Assembly (NCBI RefSeq): GCF_014656295.1
Contig: NZ_BNCD01000028.1
Span: forward strand, 30,692 to 94,691
Direction of reading: 5' to 3'
Length of the DNA stretch: 64,000 nucleotides
Source of the DNA: Streptomyces sulfonofaciens
Lineage (GTDB): Bacteria; Actinomycetota; Actinomycetes; Streptomycetales; Streptomycetaceae
Shown here: positions 1 through 9,332 of the stretch, in pieces
How the letters are laid out: the number at the start of each line of letters is the position of its first letter
How positions within the stretch are numbered: the stretch's first letter is position 1
Made by a program: the position numbers and the translations under genes
Notes under the pieces: generated by a model
Seen by the model: the letters and a program-made list of their open reading frames with translations, nothing else
Database searches by the model: none
Told to the model about the DNA's origin: nothing

Positions 1-1
1 G

Positions 2-1510
2 GAGGCGATCGCCGCCCGGCAGGACGACGAGGCGGCGCCGGAGCCCGGGCCCGAGCCGCAGGGGCCGGTGATGCTCTTCTCCGGTCAGGCGGGCCAGTAC
101 CCGCAGGCGGGGCGGGGGCTCTACGAGGCGTTCGGGGCCTTCCGCCGGGAGCTGGACGCGGCCGCCGAGGCACTGGCCGCGGTGGGCGGCCCCGATCCCC
201 GCCCGTGGCTCGCGGACCGCCAGGAGGGCACCGCGTACTGGCAGCCGACGCTGGTGGCGCTGGAGGTGGCGGCCGCCCGCCTGTGGCAGGAGTGGGGGAT
301 CACCCCGGCGGCCGTGGCCGGCCACAGCATCGGCGAGTACGCGGCAGCCGTGGTGGGCGGTGTGCTGGAACTGCCCGACGCGCTGGCCCTGGCAGCCGCG
401 CGCGGCCGGCTCATGGAGGGCACCGCGCCCGGCCGGATGCTGGCCGTCGCGCTGGACGAGCGGGAGGCGGCCGCGCTGCTCACCCCGCAGGTGGAGCTGG
501 CCGCCGTCAACGGCCCCCGGTCGGTGATCCTTTCGGGTCCGGCGGCCGTGCTGGACGAACTGGCCGCGCGCCTCACCGCCGAGCGGGTGCCCTTCCGCGA
601 CCTGGGGGTGGCGCAGGCGTTCCACTCCGCACTGATGGAGCCGGTACTGGCGGAGTACGGCGACCTGGTGGCCGGTGCGGCCCTGCGGGCGCCGCTGCTG
701 CCGTACGCGTCGAGCGTGACCGGCGGCCTGCTGGACGGCGGGGAGCTGCTCGACCCCGGGTACTGGGTGGGCCAGTTGCGCGGGACCGTGCGCTACCGGG
801 ACGCGGTGGTGGCGGCGGCCGCCGCCACGTCCGGTCCGCTGCTGGAGGTCGGCCCGGGCAACGCCCTGGTGTCGCAGGGCCGCCGGGCGGTCCCGGGGCG
901 GGGCACAGGGACGACGTTCGGCACCGCGGAGGGCGCCGACGAGGCGGCGGTGGCACTGGACACGCTGGGCCGGCTGTGGGTGCAGGGCCACCGGGTGGAG
1001 TGGGCGAAGGCCGCGCCGGCCGGGGCGCGCCGGGTCCACCTGCCGACGCACCCGTTCGCCGGGCGCCGCTGGGGCGCACTGGTCCCGGCGGCGGCCGGGG
1101 CGGCGGCGGGCGGGCAGCCGGCGCAGGCCGCCCTTGCGGACGCGGCGGACGCGGCGGACGGTGACACGGGACGGGGCGATGCCGCGGCCGCGCCGGACGG
1201 CGGATTGGCGGCGGCCGTGACCCGGGTGCTCGACGAGGCGCTGGGCCTGTCCGGACCCGAGGACCTGGAGCGTACGTACTTCGCGGTCGGCGGCGACTCG
1301 CTCACCGCGGTCCAGGTGGTGGGACGGCTCCGCGACGACCTCGGTGTGGAGATCCCGGTGACGCTCCTGCTGGACCCGCTGCCGCTGCGGGAGTTGGTGG
1401 CCCGGATCGTGGAGGCGGACGCGGCGGCCCGCGAGGCCGACGGCCTGCTGGCCGCCCTGCTGGACGAGGTGGTCGCCGAGGACGGCGGCAGCGGGCACCC
1501 GGCCGGCTGA
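2..1510 (+). CDS. Type I polyketide synthase, C-terminal AT-ACP part (5' end outside window)
   Basis: The reading frame is open from base 2, so the visible 502 residues are the C-terminal end of a larger PKS. The acyltransferase domain starts with FSGQAGQYPQAGRGLY and carries the nucleophile motif GHSIGEYAAA. The QAFHS segment is of the HAFH kind usually seen in malonyl-CoA-specific ATs. After an Ala/Gly-rich linker comes an acyl carrier protein whose phosphopantetheine serine lies in GGDSLTAVQ. No ketoreductase, dehydratase or thioesterase follows and the protein stops soon after the ACP, so the chain must be released or passed on elsewhere. An ATG at 68 lies inside the AT domain and is not the true start. 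The protein probably marks the right edge of a biosynthetic cluster continuing to the left. Confidence 0.92.
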   Translation, partial: EAIAARQDDEAAPEPGPEPQGPVMLFSGQAGQYPQAGRGLYEAFGAFRRELDAAAEALAAVGGPDPRPWLADRQEGTAYWQPTLVALEVAAARLWQEWGITPAAVAGHSIGEYAAAVVGGVLELPDALALAAARGRLMEGTAPGRMLAVALDEREAAALLTPQVELAAVNGPRSVILSGPAAVLDELAARLTAERVPFRDLGVAQAFHSALMEPVLAEYGDLVAGAALRAPLLPYASSVTGGLLDGGELLDPGYWVGQLRGTVRYRDAVVAAAAATSGPLLEVGPGNALVSQGRRAVPGRGTGTTFGTAEGADEAAVALDTLGRLWVQGHRVEWAKAAPAGARRVHLPTHPFAGRRWGALVPAAAGAAAGGQPAQAALADAADAADGDTGRGDAAAAPDGGLAAAVTRVLDEALGLSGPEDLERTYFAVGGDSLTAVQVVGRLRDDLGVEIPVTLLLDPLPLRELVARIVEADAAAREADGLLAALLDEVVAEDGGSGHPAG

Positions 1511-1774
1511 CGGTGCGGGCGTCCGAAGCGGGGGGAGCGCCGCCGGCGGCCGGGGCGGGGTGACGCCGCCGGTGGGTCCGGAGCGCCCGGGGCCGCCGGC
1601 TGCCCGGTGCGGGCGGCGCCGGCCCGCCGGGCACCGCCGCGCGGGCGGCCGTACGGGGCGCCTTGCGGCCCGGCCCGGCCGACGCCCCCGGGTGCCGCGT
1701 CGCCCGGGGCCCGTCCCCGGTGCGGCGGTCGCGCGGGCCGGCCCGGCAGGGGGAGTCGGCCCGCGCGCGGTCCC

Positions 1775-3058
1775 TCAGCTCCCCGCGGCCTCGCCGGCGG
1801 CCTGTGCGCGCAGGGCCTCCGGCGCGGTGGCGTGCGCCGGTGCGACGGGGCGCGGGGTGCGCAACGCCAGGTGGAAGCCGACGGCGGTGACCGCGCCGAG
1901 CACCGCGCAGCCGGCCCACAGCGCCGAGGGCCCGAAGTGCTGGAGGACCTGGCCGTTGGCGAGCGGGGCGACGAAGGACGCCGCCGACGTGCCGAAGCCG
2001 AAGACGCCCTGGTAACGCCCGCGGGCCTGTTCCGGGCCCGCGTCGGCGACCGCGGCGGAGACCGTGGGCGCGTACACCATCTCGCCGAACGTCCAGATCA
2101 CCACGGTCAGGGCGTAGAAGACGGCGACCGAGCCGGCCAGACCGGTCAGCCCGAAGCCGCCGCCGATCAGCAGCACGCCCACCACGAGCAGCGGAGCCTT
2201 GCTGCGGTTGCGCAGCAGGCGCGCGACGGGCATCTGCAGGACGACGATGAGGATGCCGTTGAGGGCCATCACCAGGCCGTAGTCACTGGCGTCGAGCCCG
2301 CGGTGTGCCATGACGACCGGCAACGCGGTAGGGCCCTGGTAGTACACCGACCAGATGGCGAAGGCCATCACCACCAGCAGCATGAAGCGCCCGTCCCGCA
2401 GCACCTGCCGAAGGCCCGCGGGGGCCGCCCCGTCGCCCGCACCGGGCTCGGGCCGGGCGGCGGGCAGGGACTCCTTCAGCGAAACGGCCATCATGACCCC
2501 GCACAGCACGGTGGTGGACGCGTCGCCCACGAACAGCCAGCGGTAGCCCGCGTGGGCGAGGAAGCCGGCCGCCGCGGCGGCCGCCGCGAAACCGATGTTG
2601 TCCGCCCAGTAGCTCAGCGAGAAGGCCCGCACCCGGTCCTGCGGGGGCACCAGGTCGGTCACCATCGCCGACACCGCGGGTCGTGAGCCGCTGACCCCGG
2701 CGCCGAAGACGAAGGCCAGCGCGGCCACCGCCACCGGCTGGGTGACGAAGGCGAGCGCCAGGGTGGCCGACGCGTTCGCCGCCTGCGCCCCGATCATCGT
2801 CGGCCGGCGTCCGATCCGGTCGGCGAGTACACCGCCGAGCAGTGCCCCGACCGTGCCGCCCAGGCCGAACACCGCGAGCACCAGCCCGGCGAAGGCGACC
2901 GAGTAGCCGCGCTCCGCCGTCAGATACAGCGTCAGGAACGGGTAGACGAACAGCCCGAGCCGGTTTATCAGGGTGCTGGTCCACAGCCACCAGAAGCTGC
3001 GGGGGAATCCACCGGCGGTGGCCCGGACGGCACGCCCCACGTGCGTAGCGACAGACAT
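1775..3058 (-). CDS. MFS transporter, drug efflux type
   Basis: A 427-residue integral membrane protein of the major facilitator superfamily with about 12 hydrophobic segments. The loop 2-3 signature LADRIGRRP is present, and GVSGSRPAVSAM and WADNIGFAAAAAAAG are typical of helices 4-5 in H+-coupled exporters. The ATG at 3058 is chosen because AGAGG-like Shine-Dalgarno sequence lies about 9 nt upstream; the open frame runs on to 3424 without other support. The gene converges on the PKS and could export its product, but substrate cannot be read from sequence. Base use matches its neighbours. Confidence 0.88.
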   Translation of the reverse strand: MSVATHVGRAVRATAGGFPRSFWWLWTSTLINRLGLFVYPFLTLYLTAERGYSVAFAGLVLAVFGLGGTVGALLGGVLADRIGRRPTMIGAQAANASATLALAFVTQPVAVAALAFVFGAGVSGSRPAVSAMVTDLVPPQDRVRAFSLSYWADNIGFAAAAAAAGFLAHAGYRWLFVGDASTTVLCGVMMAVSLKESLPAARPEPGAGDGAAPAGLRQVLRDGRFMLLVVMAFAIWSVYYQGPTALPVVMAHRGLDASDYGLVMALNGILIVVLQMPVARLLRNRSKAPLLVVGVLLIGGGFGLTGLAGSVAVFYALTVVIWTFGEMVYAPTVSAAVADAGPEQARGRYQGVFGFGTSAASFVAPLANGQVLQHFGPSALWAGCAVLGAVTAVGFHLALRTPRPVAPAHATAPEALRAQAAGEAAGS

Positions 3059-3600
3059 CGGGCAAGACCTCTTTCGTTGCTCAGGTGGATCAGGTCCTCC
3101 GGGGCGGTCCCGCCGGTGCGGCGGCCCGGGCGTGCCCGGCGCCCGTCCGGTCGCCCCGACCGGCGGCGGACGGCCGTTGAGCCCGCCCCGCGGCCGCGTC
3201 CCGGCCCGTCGCACGGACCGGCGCCCACCTGGGTGGGGCGGGCCGCGAACGGCACGGTGGGCCGGGCGCGGCCGACGAGCGGATCGGGAAGCGGCCGCTC
3301 CGCACCCCGCGGACCGCCGCCGGCCGTTCGCCCATGATCCCGCACTGTATGTGCCGGGTGCCCGGGCGGCGCCGTCGGCCCGCCGCCCCGGGCGCCGACG
3401 GGCCGTCCGGGGACGGCGGTTCACCGCAAGCGGCGCGCCCGCCCTGCGGCAGGGCCCCGGTGGGGACGGCCGGGGTGGGGACGGCCGCGGAGGGCCGGGA
3501 CGAACGGCGGGGACCGGTGCGGGGCCGGGCGTGTGGACGGCCGGTGCCCCCGGGGCGGCATCCGTACGGTGACCCGCGGGAAAGGAGACGGTCGGGGTCC
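3059..3600. other. Long divergent intergenic region, no gene seen
   Basis: About 540 GC-rich bases between the MFS gene and the PHO-box-like repeat of the phosphatase gene. Open frames here have no start signals and no recognisable protein; it presumably holds the two divergent promoters. Confidence 0.5.
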
Positions 3601-3622
3601 GTTCACCTGGTCGTCACATACC
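3601..3622 (+). promoter_or_regulatory. Candidate PHO box (PhoP site) of the phosphatase gene
   Basis: Two adjacent 11-nt units, GTTCACCTGGT and then CGTCACATACC, match the Streptomyces PHO box layout of 11-nt direct repeats with core GTTCACC: the first unit matches 7 of 7 core positions, the second about 4 of 7. It lies 30 nt before the start codon at 3652. PhoP control of a secreted phosphatase makes sense, but the call is by eye. Confidence 0.55.
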
Positions 3623-3651
3623 TTTCCGCAGCCGGCAGCAGGGTGTCTCAC

Positions 3652-5289
3652 ATGTCCAACGACGAGCAGTTGTTCACCTCCTACCTGTCGAGACGCGGCA
3701 TGCTGGCGGGGGCCGGCGCCCTCGGTACCGCCCTCGCGGCGGGCCTGCCGGAGTCTCCGGCCGCCGCCGCACCCTCCTCCTCGGCCTCCGCGGCCGGGGC
3801 ACCGGCCGCGGTCGGCGCCCCGGCCGGTGCCCCGACGAGCACACCGGTGGTCAGCGGCCTGCATCTGCAGTTCGGCGCCGACGCCTCCAGCGAGGTCGTC
3901 GTCTCCTGGCACACGCTCCGGCCCGTGGCGGAGGCCCGCGTCCTGCTCGGCGGCCCGGACGGCCGGTACGCGCGCAGCCACCCGGCCGAGACCACGAGCT
4001 ACACCGACGCCCAGTCAGGCCGGCGCGTGTACGCCCAGCACGCCCGCATCACCGGCCTCGGGGCCGGCCGGGAGTACGTCTACCTCGCCGTGCACAAGGG
4101 TGCCCAGCCCGTGTCCGGCACCTTCGCCACCGCCCCCAGGGGGCGTGCGGCCTTCACCTTCACCAGCTTCGGCGACCAGGGCACGCCCACCACCGGCAGG
4201 AGGTTCGTGCCGCCCGCGGGCGTCGACCTGCCGAACCCGCCGTACGTCAACGACAACCTCGGCGGTCCCGCGTCCGGCGACCTGCCGGCCGCGATCGAGC
4301 GCGTCCAGCCGCTGTTCCACCTCTTCAACGGCGACCTGTGCTACGCCAACCTGGCCACCGACCGGGTGCGCACCTGGTCGGACTTCTGGGACAACAACAC
4401 CCGCAGCGCCCGGTTCCGCCCCTGGATGCCCGCGCCGGGCAACCACGAGAACGAACTCGGCAACGGCCCGATCGGCTACCGCGCCTACCAGACGTACTTC
4501 TCACTGCCCCGCCAGGCAGGGCAGAACGACGACACCGCCGGGCTCTGGTACGCGATGACCGTCGGCTCGGTCCGCGTCGTCTTCCTCGCCAACGACGACA
4601 TCTGCCTCCAGGACGGCGGCAGCAGCTACGTGCGCGGCTACTCGGACGGTGCGCAGAAGGCGTGGCTGGAGAAGGAGCTGCGCCGCAGCCGCGCCGACCG
4701 CGACATCGACTGGATCGTGGTGTGCATGCACCAGGTCGCCGTCAGCACCGCGGACCAGTTCAACGGCGCCGACCTGGCCATCCGCCAGGAGTGGCTGCCG
4801 CTGTTCGACGAGTACGGCGTGGACCTGGTCGTCTGCGGCCACGAGCACCACTACGAGCGCAGCCACCCGGTCCGCGGCCGGCAGCGGAACGAGACGCTCA
4901 CCCCGGTGCCCGCGTCGACCCGCACGGACGTCATCGACACCACCGAGGGCACCGTGCACATGGTGATCGGCGGCGGTGGCACGTCCGCGCCGTCGAACCA
5001 GCTTTTCTTCGACCCGCCCGCGTGCCGCGTGATCACGTCGGTGGGCCCGCCCGACCCGGCGACGGGCAAGCGCCCGCCCGTCTACACCCGCGAGGACGCC
5101 CCGTGGTCCGCGGTCCGCGACAGGGCCCACTCCTACGGCTTCGCCGCGTTCAGCGTGGACCCCGGGCGGCACCCCGGCGACAGGACGCGGATCACCGTGA
5201 CCTACTACGACGTCGTCGGCACACAGGGCGAACTCCAGCCCTTCGAGACCTTCACGCTGGAGCGCGACCGCTCCGACGGCCGGGCGTGA
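3652..5289 (+). CDS. Tat-secreted purple-acid-phosphatase-like metallophosphatase
   Basis: A 545-residue exported phosphoesterase. The N-terminus has a twin-arginine signal (SRRGMLAGAG then an Ala-rich segment ending AAAAP), followed by a fibronectin-like N-terminal domain (around VSGLHLQFGADASSEVVVSW) and a calcineurin-like catalytic domain. Metal-ligand motifs seen are NGDLCY, GNHEN (in PAPGNHENELG), VVCMHQ and CGHEHHYER. It should release phosphate from organic phosphates outside the cell. ATG 3652 is used because the signal peptide starts there; its ribosome site is weak. A PHO-box-like repeat precedes it and a strong bidirectional terminator follows. Phospholipase C is encoded convergently downstream, suggesting a phosphate-scavenging pair. 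Confidence 0.88.
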   Translation: MSNDEQLFTSYLSRRGMLAGAGALGTALAAGLPESPAAAAPSSSASAAGAPAAVGAPAGAPTSTPVVSGLHLQFGADASSEVVVSWHTLRPVAEARVLLGGPDGRYARSHPAETTSYTDAQSGRRVYAQHARITGLGAGREYVYLAVHKGAQPVSGTFATAPRGRAAFTFTSFGDQGTPTTGRRFVPPAGVDLPNPPYVNDNLGGPASGDLPAAIERVQPLFHLFNGDLCYANLATDRVRTWSDFWDNNTRSARFRPWMPAPGNHENELGNGPIGYRAYQTYFSLPRQAGQNDDTAGLWYAMTVGSVRVVFLANDDICLQDGGSSYVRGYSDGAQKAWLEKELRRSRADRDIDWIVVCMHQVAVSTADQFNGADLAIRQEWLPLFDEYGVDLVVCGHEHHYERSHPVRGRQRNETLTPVPASTRTDVIDTTEGTVHMVIGGGGTSAPSNQLFFDPPACRVITSVGPPDPATGKRPPVYTREDAPWSAVRDRAHSYGFAAFSVDPGRHPGDRTRITVTYYDVVGTQGELQPFETFTLERDRSDGRA

Positions 5290-5314
5290 ACCGGCCGGAA
5301 CCGACGGCTGCGAG

Positions 5315-5356
5315 ACCCAGGCGGCCGCACCCCGATCGGGGTGCGGCCGCCTGGGT
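5315..5356. terminator. Bidirectional terminator, 42-bp perfect palindrome
   Basis: A 19-bp perfect stem (left arm from 5315, ACCCAGGCGGCCGCACCCC) with a GATC centre lies between two convergent genes ending at 5289 and 5378. It should end transcription in both directions. Confidence 0.85.
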
Positions 5357-5377
5357 CGGCGCGGTGCCGGGACCGGG

Positions 5378-7567
5378 TCAGCCGGTGACGCTGTCCGAGC
5401 CGTCCTCCAGGTGCCCGACGTAACGGCGCGACCAGGACGGGTCGCCGCTCACCGTCACGGACAGGTCGTACCAGCCGTCGCTCCCTGCCAGCGGGTCGAA
5501 CGTGTGGGTCGCCCGGCCGTGCCCGGGAACGACACGGGTGATCGGGCGCTCGCTCGTGTACTGGTTCGACACGATGGTGAAGGTCACCGGCGTGCCGGCG
5601 GTGTTGGTCAGCCGCAGCGCCAACGCGGGCCCCGCGCCGTGGCCGTCCGCGGGATACTCCGCCTCCACCCGGGCCGTACTGCCCGAGGCGGCGACATCGC
5701 CGGTGAAGTGCCGCAGGAAGCGGTTCGGCCCCACCACGGTGATGTCGTACGCGGTGTCGCCGGCGACCGCGCCGACCGGGGCCGTCCCCGTGACCGTCCT
5801 CACGGGCCCGTGCGAGGCGTCGACCGTGTACTGCCCCGGGAACTTGGCGGGGTAGTCGGCGAGCGAGGGCGTGGCGGCCAGGTTGTTGTAGACCGAGAAG
5901 TGGCTCGCCCTGCGCACGTGCGGACCGCTGTTGCTGAAGGCCAGCTCCGCCGTGAGGGGGCCGCTGCCCTCCCTCGTGAAGCCGACCAGGTTGGCGTTCG
6001 GCTGGTACGGCAGCGGACGGGCCCGTTTCGTGCCCCGTTCCTGCCGCGGCGGCGCGTTCGTGGTGACCGGCGGGGCGTACGCGGAGGACGGCTCGCCGAT
6101 GGGCGCGAGGTCGGGCAGCTCGGGCAGGCCGTACACGGGGGAGGCGAAGTCGAAGGCGGCGGTGAGGTCACCGCAGACCCGGCGCCGCCAGTCGCTGATG
6201 TTCGGGCAGATCGCCGGCTTGCCCAGGGCGCTGGTCCACCGCTCCAGGAACTGGATGACCGAGGTGTGGTCGGAGACCTCCGACGTCACCCAGCCGCCGC
6301 GCGTCCAGGGCGACACCAGCAGCAGCGGCACCCGGAAGCCGAGGCCGACGGGCGCCGGCTGCGTGAGGCCGGCCGACGACAGGTCGGTGCCGGCGACGAA
6401 CTCGTCCTTCTCGCCGGGGGCCGGCACCGGCGGGGGCACGTGGTCGAACTGGCCGTCGTTCTCGTCGAAGTTGATGATCACCAACGTCGAGTCGAAGACC
6501 TCCGGGTCGGCGTTGAGCGCCTTGAGCACCGCGTGCACGAAGTAGGCGCCGTCGGTCGGAGCACCGTCGGGGTGCTCGGAGAACCGCTGGTTGGTGACGA
6601 GCCAGGAAACCTGCGGCAACGTGCCGGCCAGCACGTCCTTCCTGAGCGCCAGGGCCAGGTTGTCGGCGTTGCCGGTCTCGGCGTCGTCCGGTTCCGGCAC
6701 GATCGCGACGCCGTTGTCGTACAGGGCGTTGCCGGGCCGGGGCGTGCCGCCCTGCCCGGGGTCGTACTGCGCGAAGCTCTTGAAGTACTCCAGGCCGTTG
6801 TCGCCGTAGTTGTCGCTGCCCTGGTAGACCTTCCAACTGATCCCGGCCTTCTGCAGCGTCTCGGCGTAGGACTCCCACAGCAGGTTGCGGCCGAGTTCGT
6901 CGCCGCCCTCGTAGGCGGTGAAGTCGCTGTACTTCTTCTGCGCGTCGATCGTGCCGCCCCAGTGGTAGGTGCGGTTCGGGCCGGTCGCGCTGAGCACCGA
7001 GCAGTGGTAGGCGTCGCCGATCGTGTACGCGTCGGCGAGGGCGTAGTGGAAGGGCAGGTCCGCCCGGTCCAGGTAGCCCAGCGTGGTGGGGCCTCCCTTG
7101 CCGGAGTACCAGGCGTTCATCAGACCGCCGTACCACGCCACGTGCTGGCTCTTCCAACTGTGGTCCGTCCCACCGTAGTTCTGCGCCCCGACCTCCGGGC
7201 TCGGCGGCTGGTGGCCCGCGGGATAGGCCGTGACCGGTGCGTCGCTCAGGCGCCACGGGTACTGCGTGCCGCTCACCGGCTGGCCGGGCGCGGAGGTGGG
7301 CTGCTCGAAGACCGAAAGGCCGCCGGGCAGGGTGATCGTGGAGCGGTCGCCGAAGCCGCGGACGCCCCGCAGGGATCCGTAGTAGTGGTCGAAGCTGCGG
7401 TTCTCCTGCATCACGACCACGACCCGTTTGATGTCGCGGATGTCGCCGTGCGGTTTCCCCTTCGGGGCGGACGCGGCCTCGGCCGCCGGAGCAGCCACGC
7501 CGATCGCCGCAGCACCGGTGATTGCAGTGGCCGTGCCGAGGAAGCCTCTGCGGGACAGCTCTGGCAT
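5378..7567 (-). CDS. Tat-secreted phosphocholine-type phospholipase C (acid phosphatase A superfamily)
   Basis: A 729-residue secreted phosphoesterase. The signal SRRGFLGTATAITGAAA is twin-arginine. The catalytic motif MQENRSFDHYYGSLRGVRG and the later INFDENDGQFDHVPPPVPAP are hallmarks of bacterial phosphocholine-specific phospholipases C. The C-terminal third looks like two tandem beta-sandwich (DUF756-type) domains, as in full-length family members. It should hydrolyse phosphatidylcholine or sphingomyelin-like lipids outside the cell. ATG 7567 follows a GGAGG about 8 nt upstream, and a weak PHO-box-like repeat lies about 60 nt upstream. Confidence 0.92.
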   Translation of the reverse strand: MPELSRRGFLGTATAITGAAAIGVAAPAAEAASAPKGKPHGDIRDIKRVVVVMQENRSFDHYYGSLRGVRGFGDRSTITLPGGLSVFEQPTSAPGQPVSGTQYPWRLSDAPVTAYPAGHQPPSPEVGAQNYGGTDHSWKSQHVAWYGGLMNAWYSGKGGPTTLGYLDRADLPFHYALADAYTIGDAYHCSVLSATGPNRTYHWGGTIDAQKKYSDFTAYEGGDELGRNLLWESYAETLQKAGISWKVYQGSDNYGDNGLEYFKSFAQYDPGQGGTPRPGNALYDNGVAIVPEPDDAETGNADNLALALRKDVLAGTLPQVSWLVTNQRFSEHPDGAPTDGAYFVHAVLKALNADPEVFDSTLVIINFDENDGQFDHVPPPVPAPGEKDEFVAGTDLSSAGLTQPAPVGLGFRVPLLLVSPWTRGGWVTSEVSDHTSVIQFLERWTSALGKPAICPNISDWRRRVCGDLTAAFDFASPVYGLPELPDLAPIGEPSSAYAPPVTTNAPPRQERGTKRARPLPYQPNANLVGFTREGSGPLTAELAFSNSGPHVRRASHFSVYNNLAATPSLADYPAKFPGQYTVDASHGPVRTVTGTAPVGAVAGDTAYDITVVGPNRFLRHFTGDVAASGSTARVEAEYPADGHGAGPALALRLTNTAGTPVTFTIVSNQYTSERPITRVVPGHGRATHTFDPLAGSDGWYDLSVTVSGDPSWSRRYVGHLEDGSDSVTG

Positions 7568-7625
7568 GGATCAACACCTCCGTGAGAGTGGGGGGGCGTT
7601 GAAAACCTATGGACCAGTGCGGTTG

Positions 7626-7647
7626 CACAGGCGAAGGCCATATGAAC
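7626..7647 (-). promoter_or_regulatory. Weak candidate PHO box upstream of phospholipase C
   Basis: On the minus strand, unit one GTTCATATGGC is followed by CTTCGCCTGTG. About 10 of 14 core positions match the GTTCACC repeat. It lies 59 nt upstream of the start codon in a locally AT-richer stretch (7640-7680). Suggestive only. Confidence 0.3.
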
Positions 7648-8012
7648 GACAGCCGAAAAGATCATATGTCGCGTCCGTCGCGACGGGGGCAAAGGGCATG
7701 GTTCGCCCGGAGTGGTCCGGTTCGGGTCCTGCCCGCCGTTCCACTGCTCCCGGGCCCGGCGGCGTCAGGCGACCGCTCCCGTGCCCCGGCGCGTCGGACG
7801 ACCGCTCCGGGCCCGGCGGTGTCAGGTCGGGGTGGCGTCCGCACCGGTCGGCAGGATCGGGCCGGTGACGTGCGGGCGCGGTGGTACGTACCGTTCGCCG
7901 GGCCGGGCGCCCGGGTTCCCCGGTGCCGGGCCGACCGCTCGACGGCCGGTGCGCCGCTCCGGGCCGCCGGTGCTCCCCGCACGGGCGGCCCGGCGCGCCG
8001 CATCGGGCCCGT
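7648..8012. other. Intergenic region without a recognisable gene
   Basis: Contains the upstream promoter zone of phospholipase C (AT-richer to about 7680), then about 330 bases of GC-rich sequence with repeated CCGGGCCC-like words behind the MFS stop codon. No supported coding region or clear terminator was found. Confidence 0.4.
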
Positions 8013-9323
8013 TCACCCCCTCGCGTGCCCCAGGTCCCGATCGGCCGGGGCCATGACCTTCGCGAGAGCAAGGATCAGCAGTCCGGCGACGACCACCACG
8101 GCCACCCCGGCCCGCAGGTCGACGTGGTCGCCGATCAGCCCGACGACGGGGGGCGCGGCGAGGAAGCCGACGCGGGCCAGCCAGGAGACCACGGCGATCC
8201 CGTCGGAGCTGCGCACTCCGGGGATGCTCCCGGCGGCGTGCATGGCGGCCGGGAAGAGCGTGGCGGCACCCAGGCCGGCGCACGCGAACGCGGCGATCAC
8301 CGCGGCCGCGGTGTGCGTGAGCAGGGCGAGCGCCAGCGGCAGCGCGATCAGGACCCCGCCGACCCGGGCGACCGCTACCCGCCCGAACCGGTCGGTGATC
8401 CGGTCGCCGGTGAACCGTCCGACGGTCATCGTCGCCTGGAACGCCACGTAGGCGAAGCCGGCGACCAGTTCGGAGGCCCGGTAGTCGTCCTGGAGCAGGG
8501 CCGAGCCCCATGAGGCGGGGGTGTCCTCGACCACCGACGACATCACCAGGAGCAGCCCGAGCATCAGCAGGAGCGGCAGCGCCGCCCTCATCCCGGCGCG
8601 GGAGGCCGCGCCGGACGGTTCCGCGGGTGCCGGGGCGTCCTCGGGCGCCGCAGCGGGGGCCGTCCCGTCGGCCCCGCTGTCGTCGCCGCCGGGCAGCAGC
8701 ATCGGCCACACCGCCGCTCCGAGTACCGCGAGCAGCACCCCGATCCCGACGAGGTGCCCGGTCAGCGGTGCGCCGGCGCCGGTCAGCGCGGTGGAGAGCA
8801 GACCGCCGACCACCGCGCCGACGCTCCACAAGGCATGGAAGCTGTTCAGGATGGAGCGCCCGTAGCCCCGTTGGACGCGCAGTCCGTGGGTGTTCATCGA
8901 GGCGTCCATGACGGAGTCGAGCACGCCGAGCAGGAACAGGCAGCCGGCCAGCATCCACCAGGCCGACGCGAACGACACCAGCGGGACCGCCAGCGCGAAG
9001 CCGAACGCGCAGAGCGTGGCGAGGCGGCCGCTGCCGATCCGGGCGCCGAGCGGGCCGGCGAGGAGGCCGGCCAGCAGGGCGCCGACCGGCATGGCGGCGA
9101 TGGCGGTGCCGAGCGCGGTGTTCGAGAGCCCGATGTGGTCGCGGATCTCGGGCAGCCTGGGCACGATGTTGGCGTAGGCGAGTGCGTTGACGAAGAAGAG
9201 CAGGAACACCGCGGCGCGGGCCCGGCGCAGCAGCGCGGAGGGCGGTGCGACGCCGCGTTGGCCGTCCCGGCCATCGGGGCCGTCCGGGTCGAGCGAACCG
9301 GCGGGTGGTGCGTGCTCGGTCAC
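8013..9323 (-). CDS. MFS transporter (sugar/efflux-like)
   Basis: A 436-residue 12-helix major facilitator protein; FVNALAYANIVPRLPEIRDHIGLS at the start of helix 1 and GARIGSGRLATL in the 2-3 loop resemble the YbjJ-like branch. The start is GTG 9323, preceded by GAGGA that overlaps the stop of the upstream ROK kinase gene; the two genes are 9 nt apart and must be cotranscribed. It is the last gene of a minus-strand run that begins with the PfkB kinase at 13171, so it may export the product or import a precursor of that pathway. Confidence 0.88.
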   Translation of the reverse strand: MTEHAPPAGSLDPDGPDGRDGQRGVAPPSALLRRARAAVFLLFFVNALAYANIVPRLPEIRDHIGLSNTALGTAIAAMPVGALLAGLLAGPLGARIGSGRLATLCAFGFALAVPLVSFASAWWMLAGCLFLLGVLDSVMDASMNTHGLRVQRGYGRSILNSFHALWSVGAVVGGLLSTALTGAGAPLTGHLVGIGVLLAVLGAAVWPMLLPGGDDSGADGTAPAAAPEDAPAPAEPSGAASRAGMRAALPLLLMLGLLLVMSSVVEDTPASWGSALLQDDYRASELVAGFAYVAFQATMTVGRFTGDRITDRFGRVAVARVGGVLIALPLALALLTHTAAAVIAAFACAGLGAATLFPAAMHAAGSIPGVRSSDGIAVVSWLARVGFLAAPPVVGLIGDHVDLRAGVAVVVVAGLLILALAKVMAPADRDLGHARG

Positions 9324-9332
9324 GGGGGATCC

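Noticed and set aside
1607..2686. 359-codon plus-strand frame across the end of the MFS gene
   Set aside because: Shadow frame of the minus-strand transporter; Arg/Gly-rich and without motif.
5411..7585. Long plus-strand open frame (724 codons) opposite phospholipase C
   Set aside because: It is the antisense shadow of a well-supported gene in high-GC DNA; its Arg/Val/Gly/Asp-rich translation has no conserved motifs.
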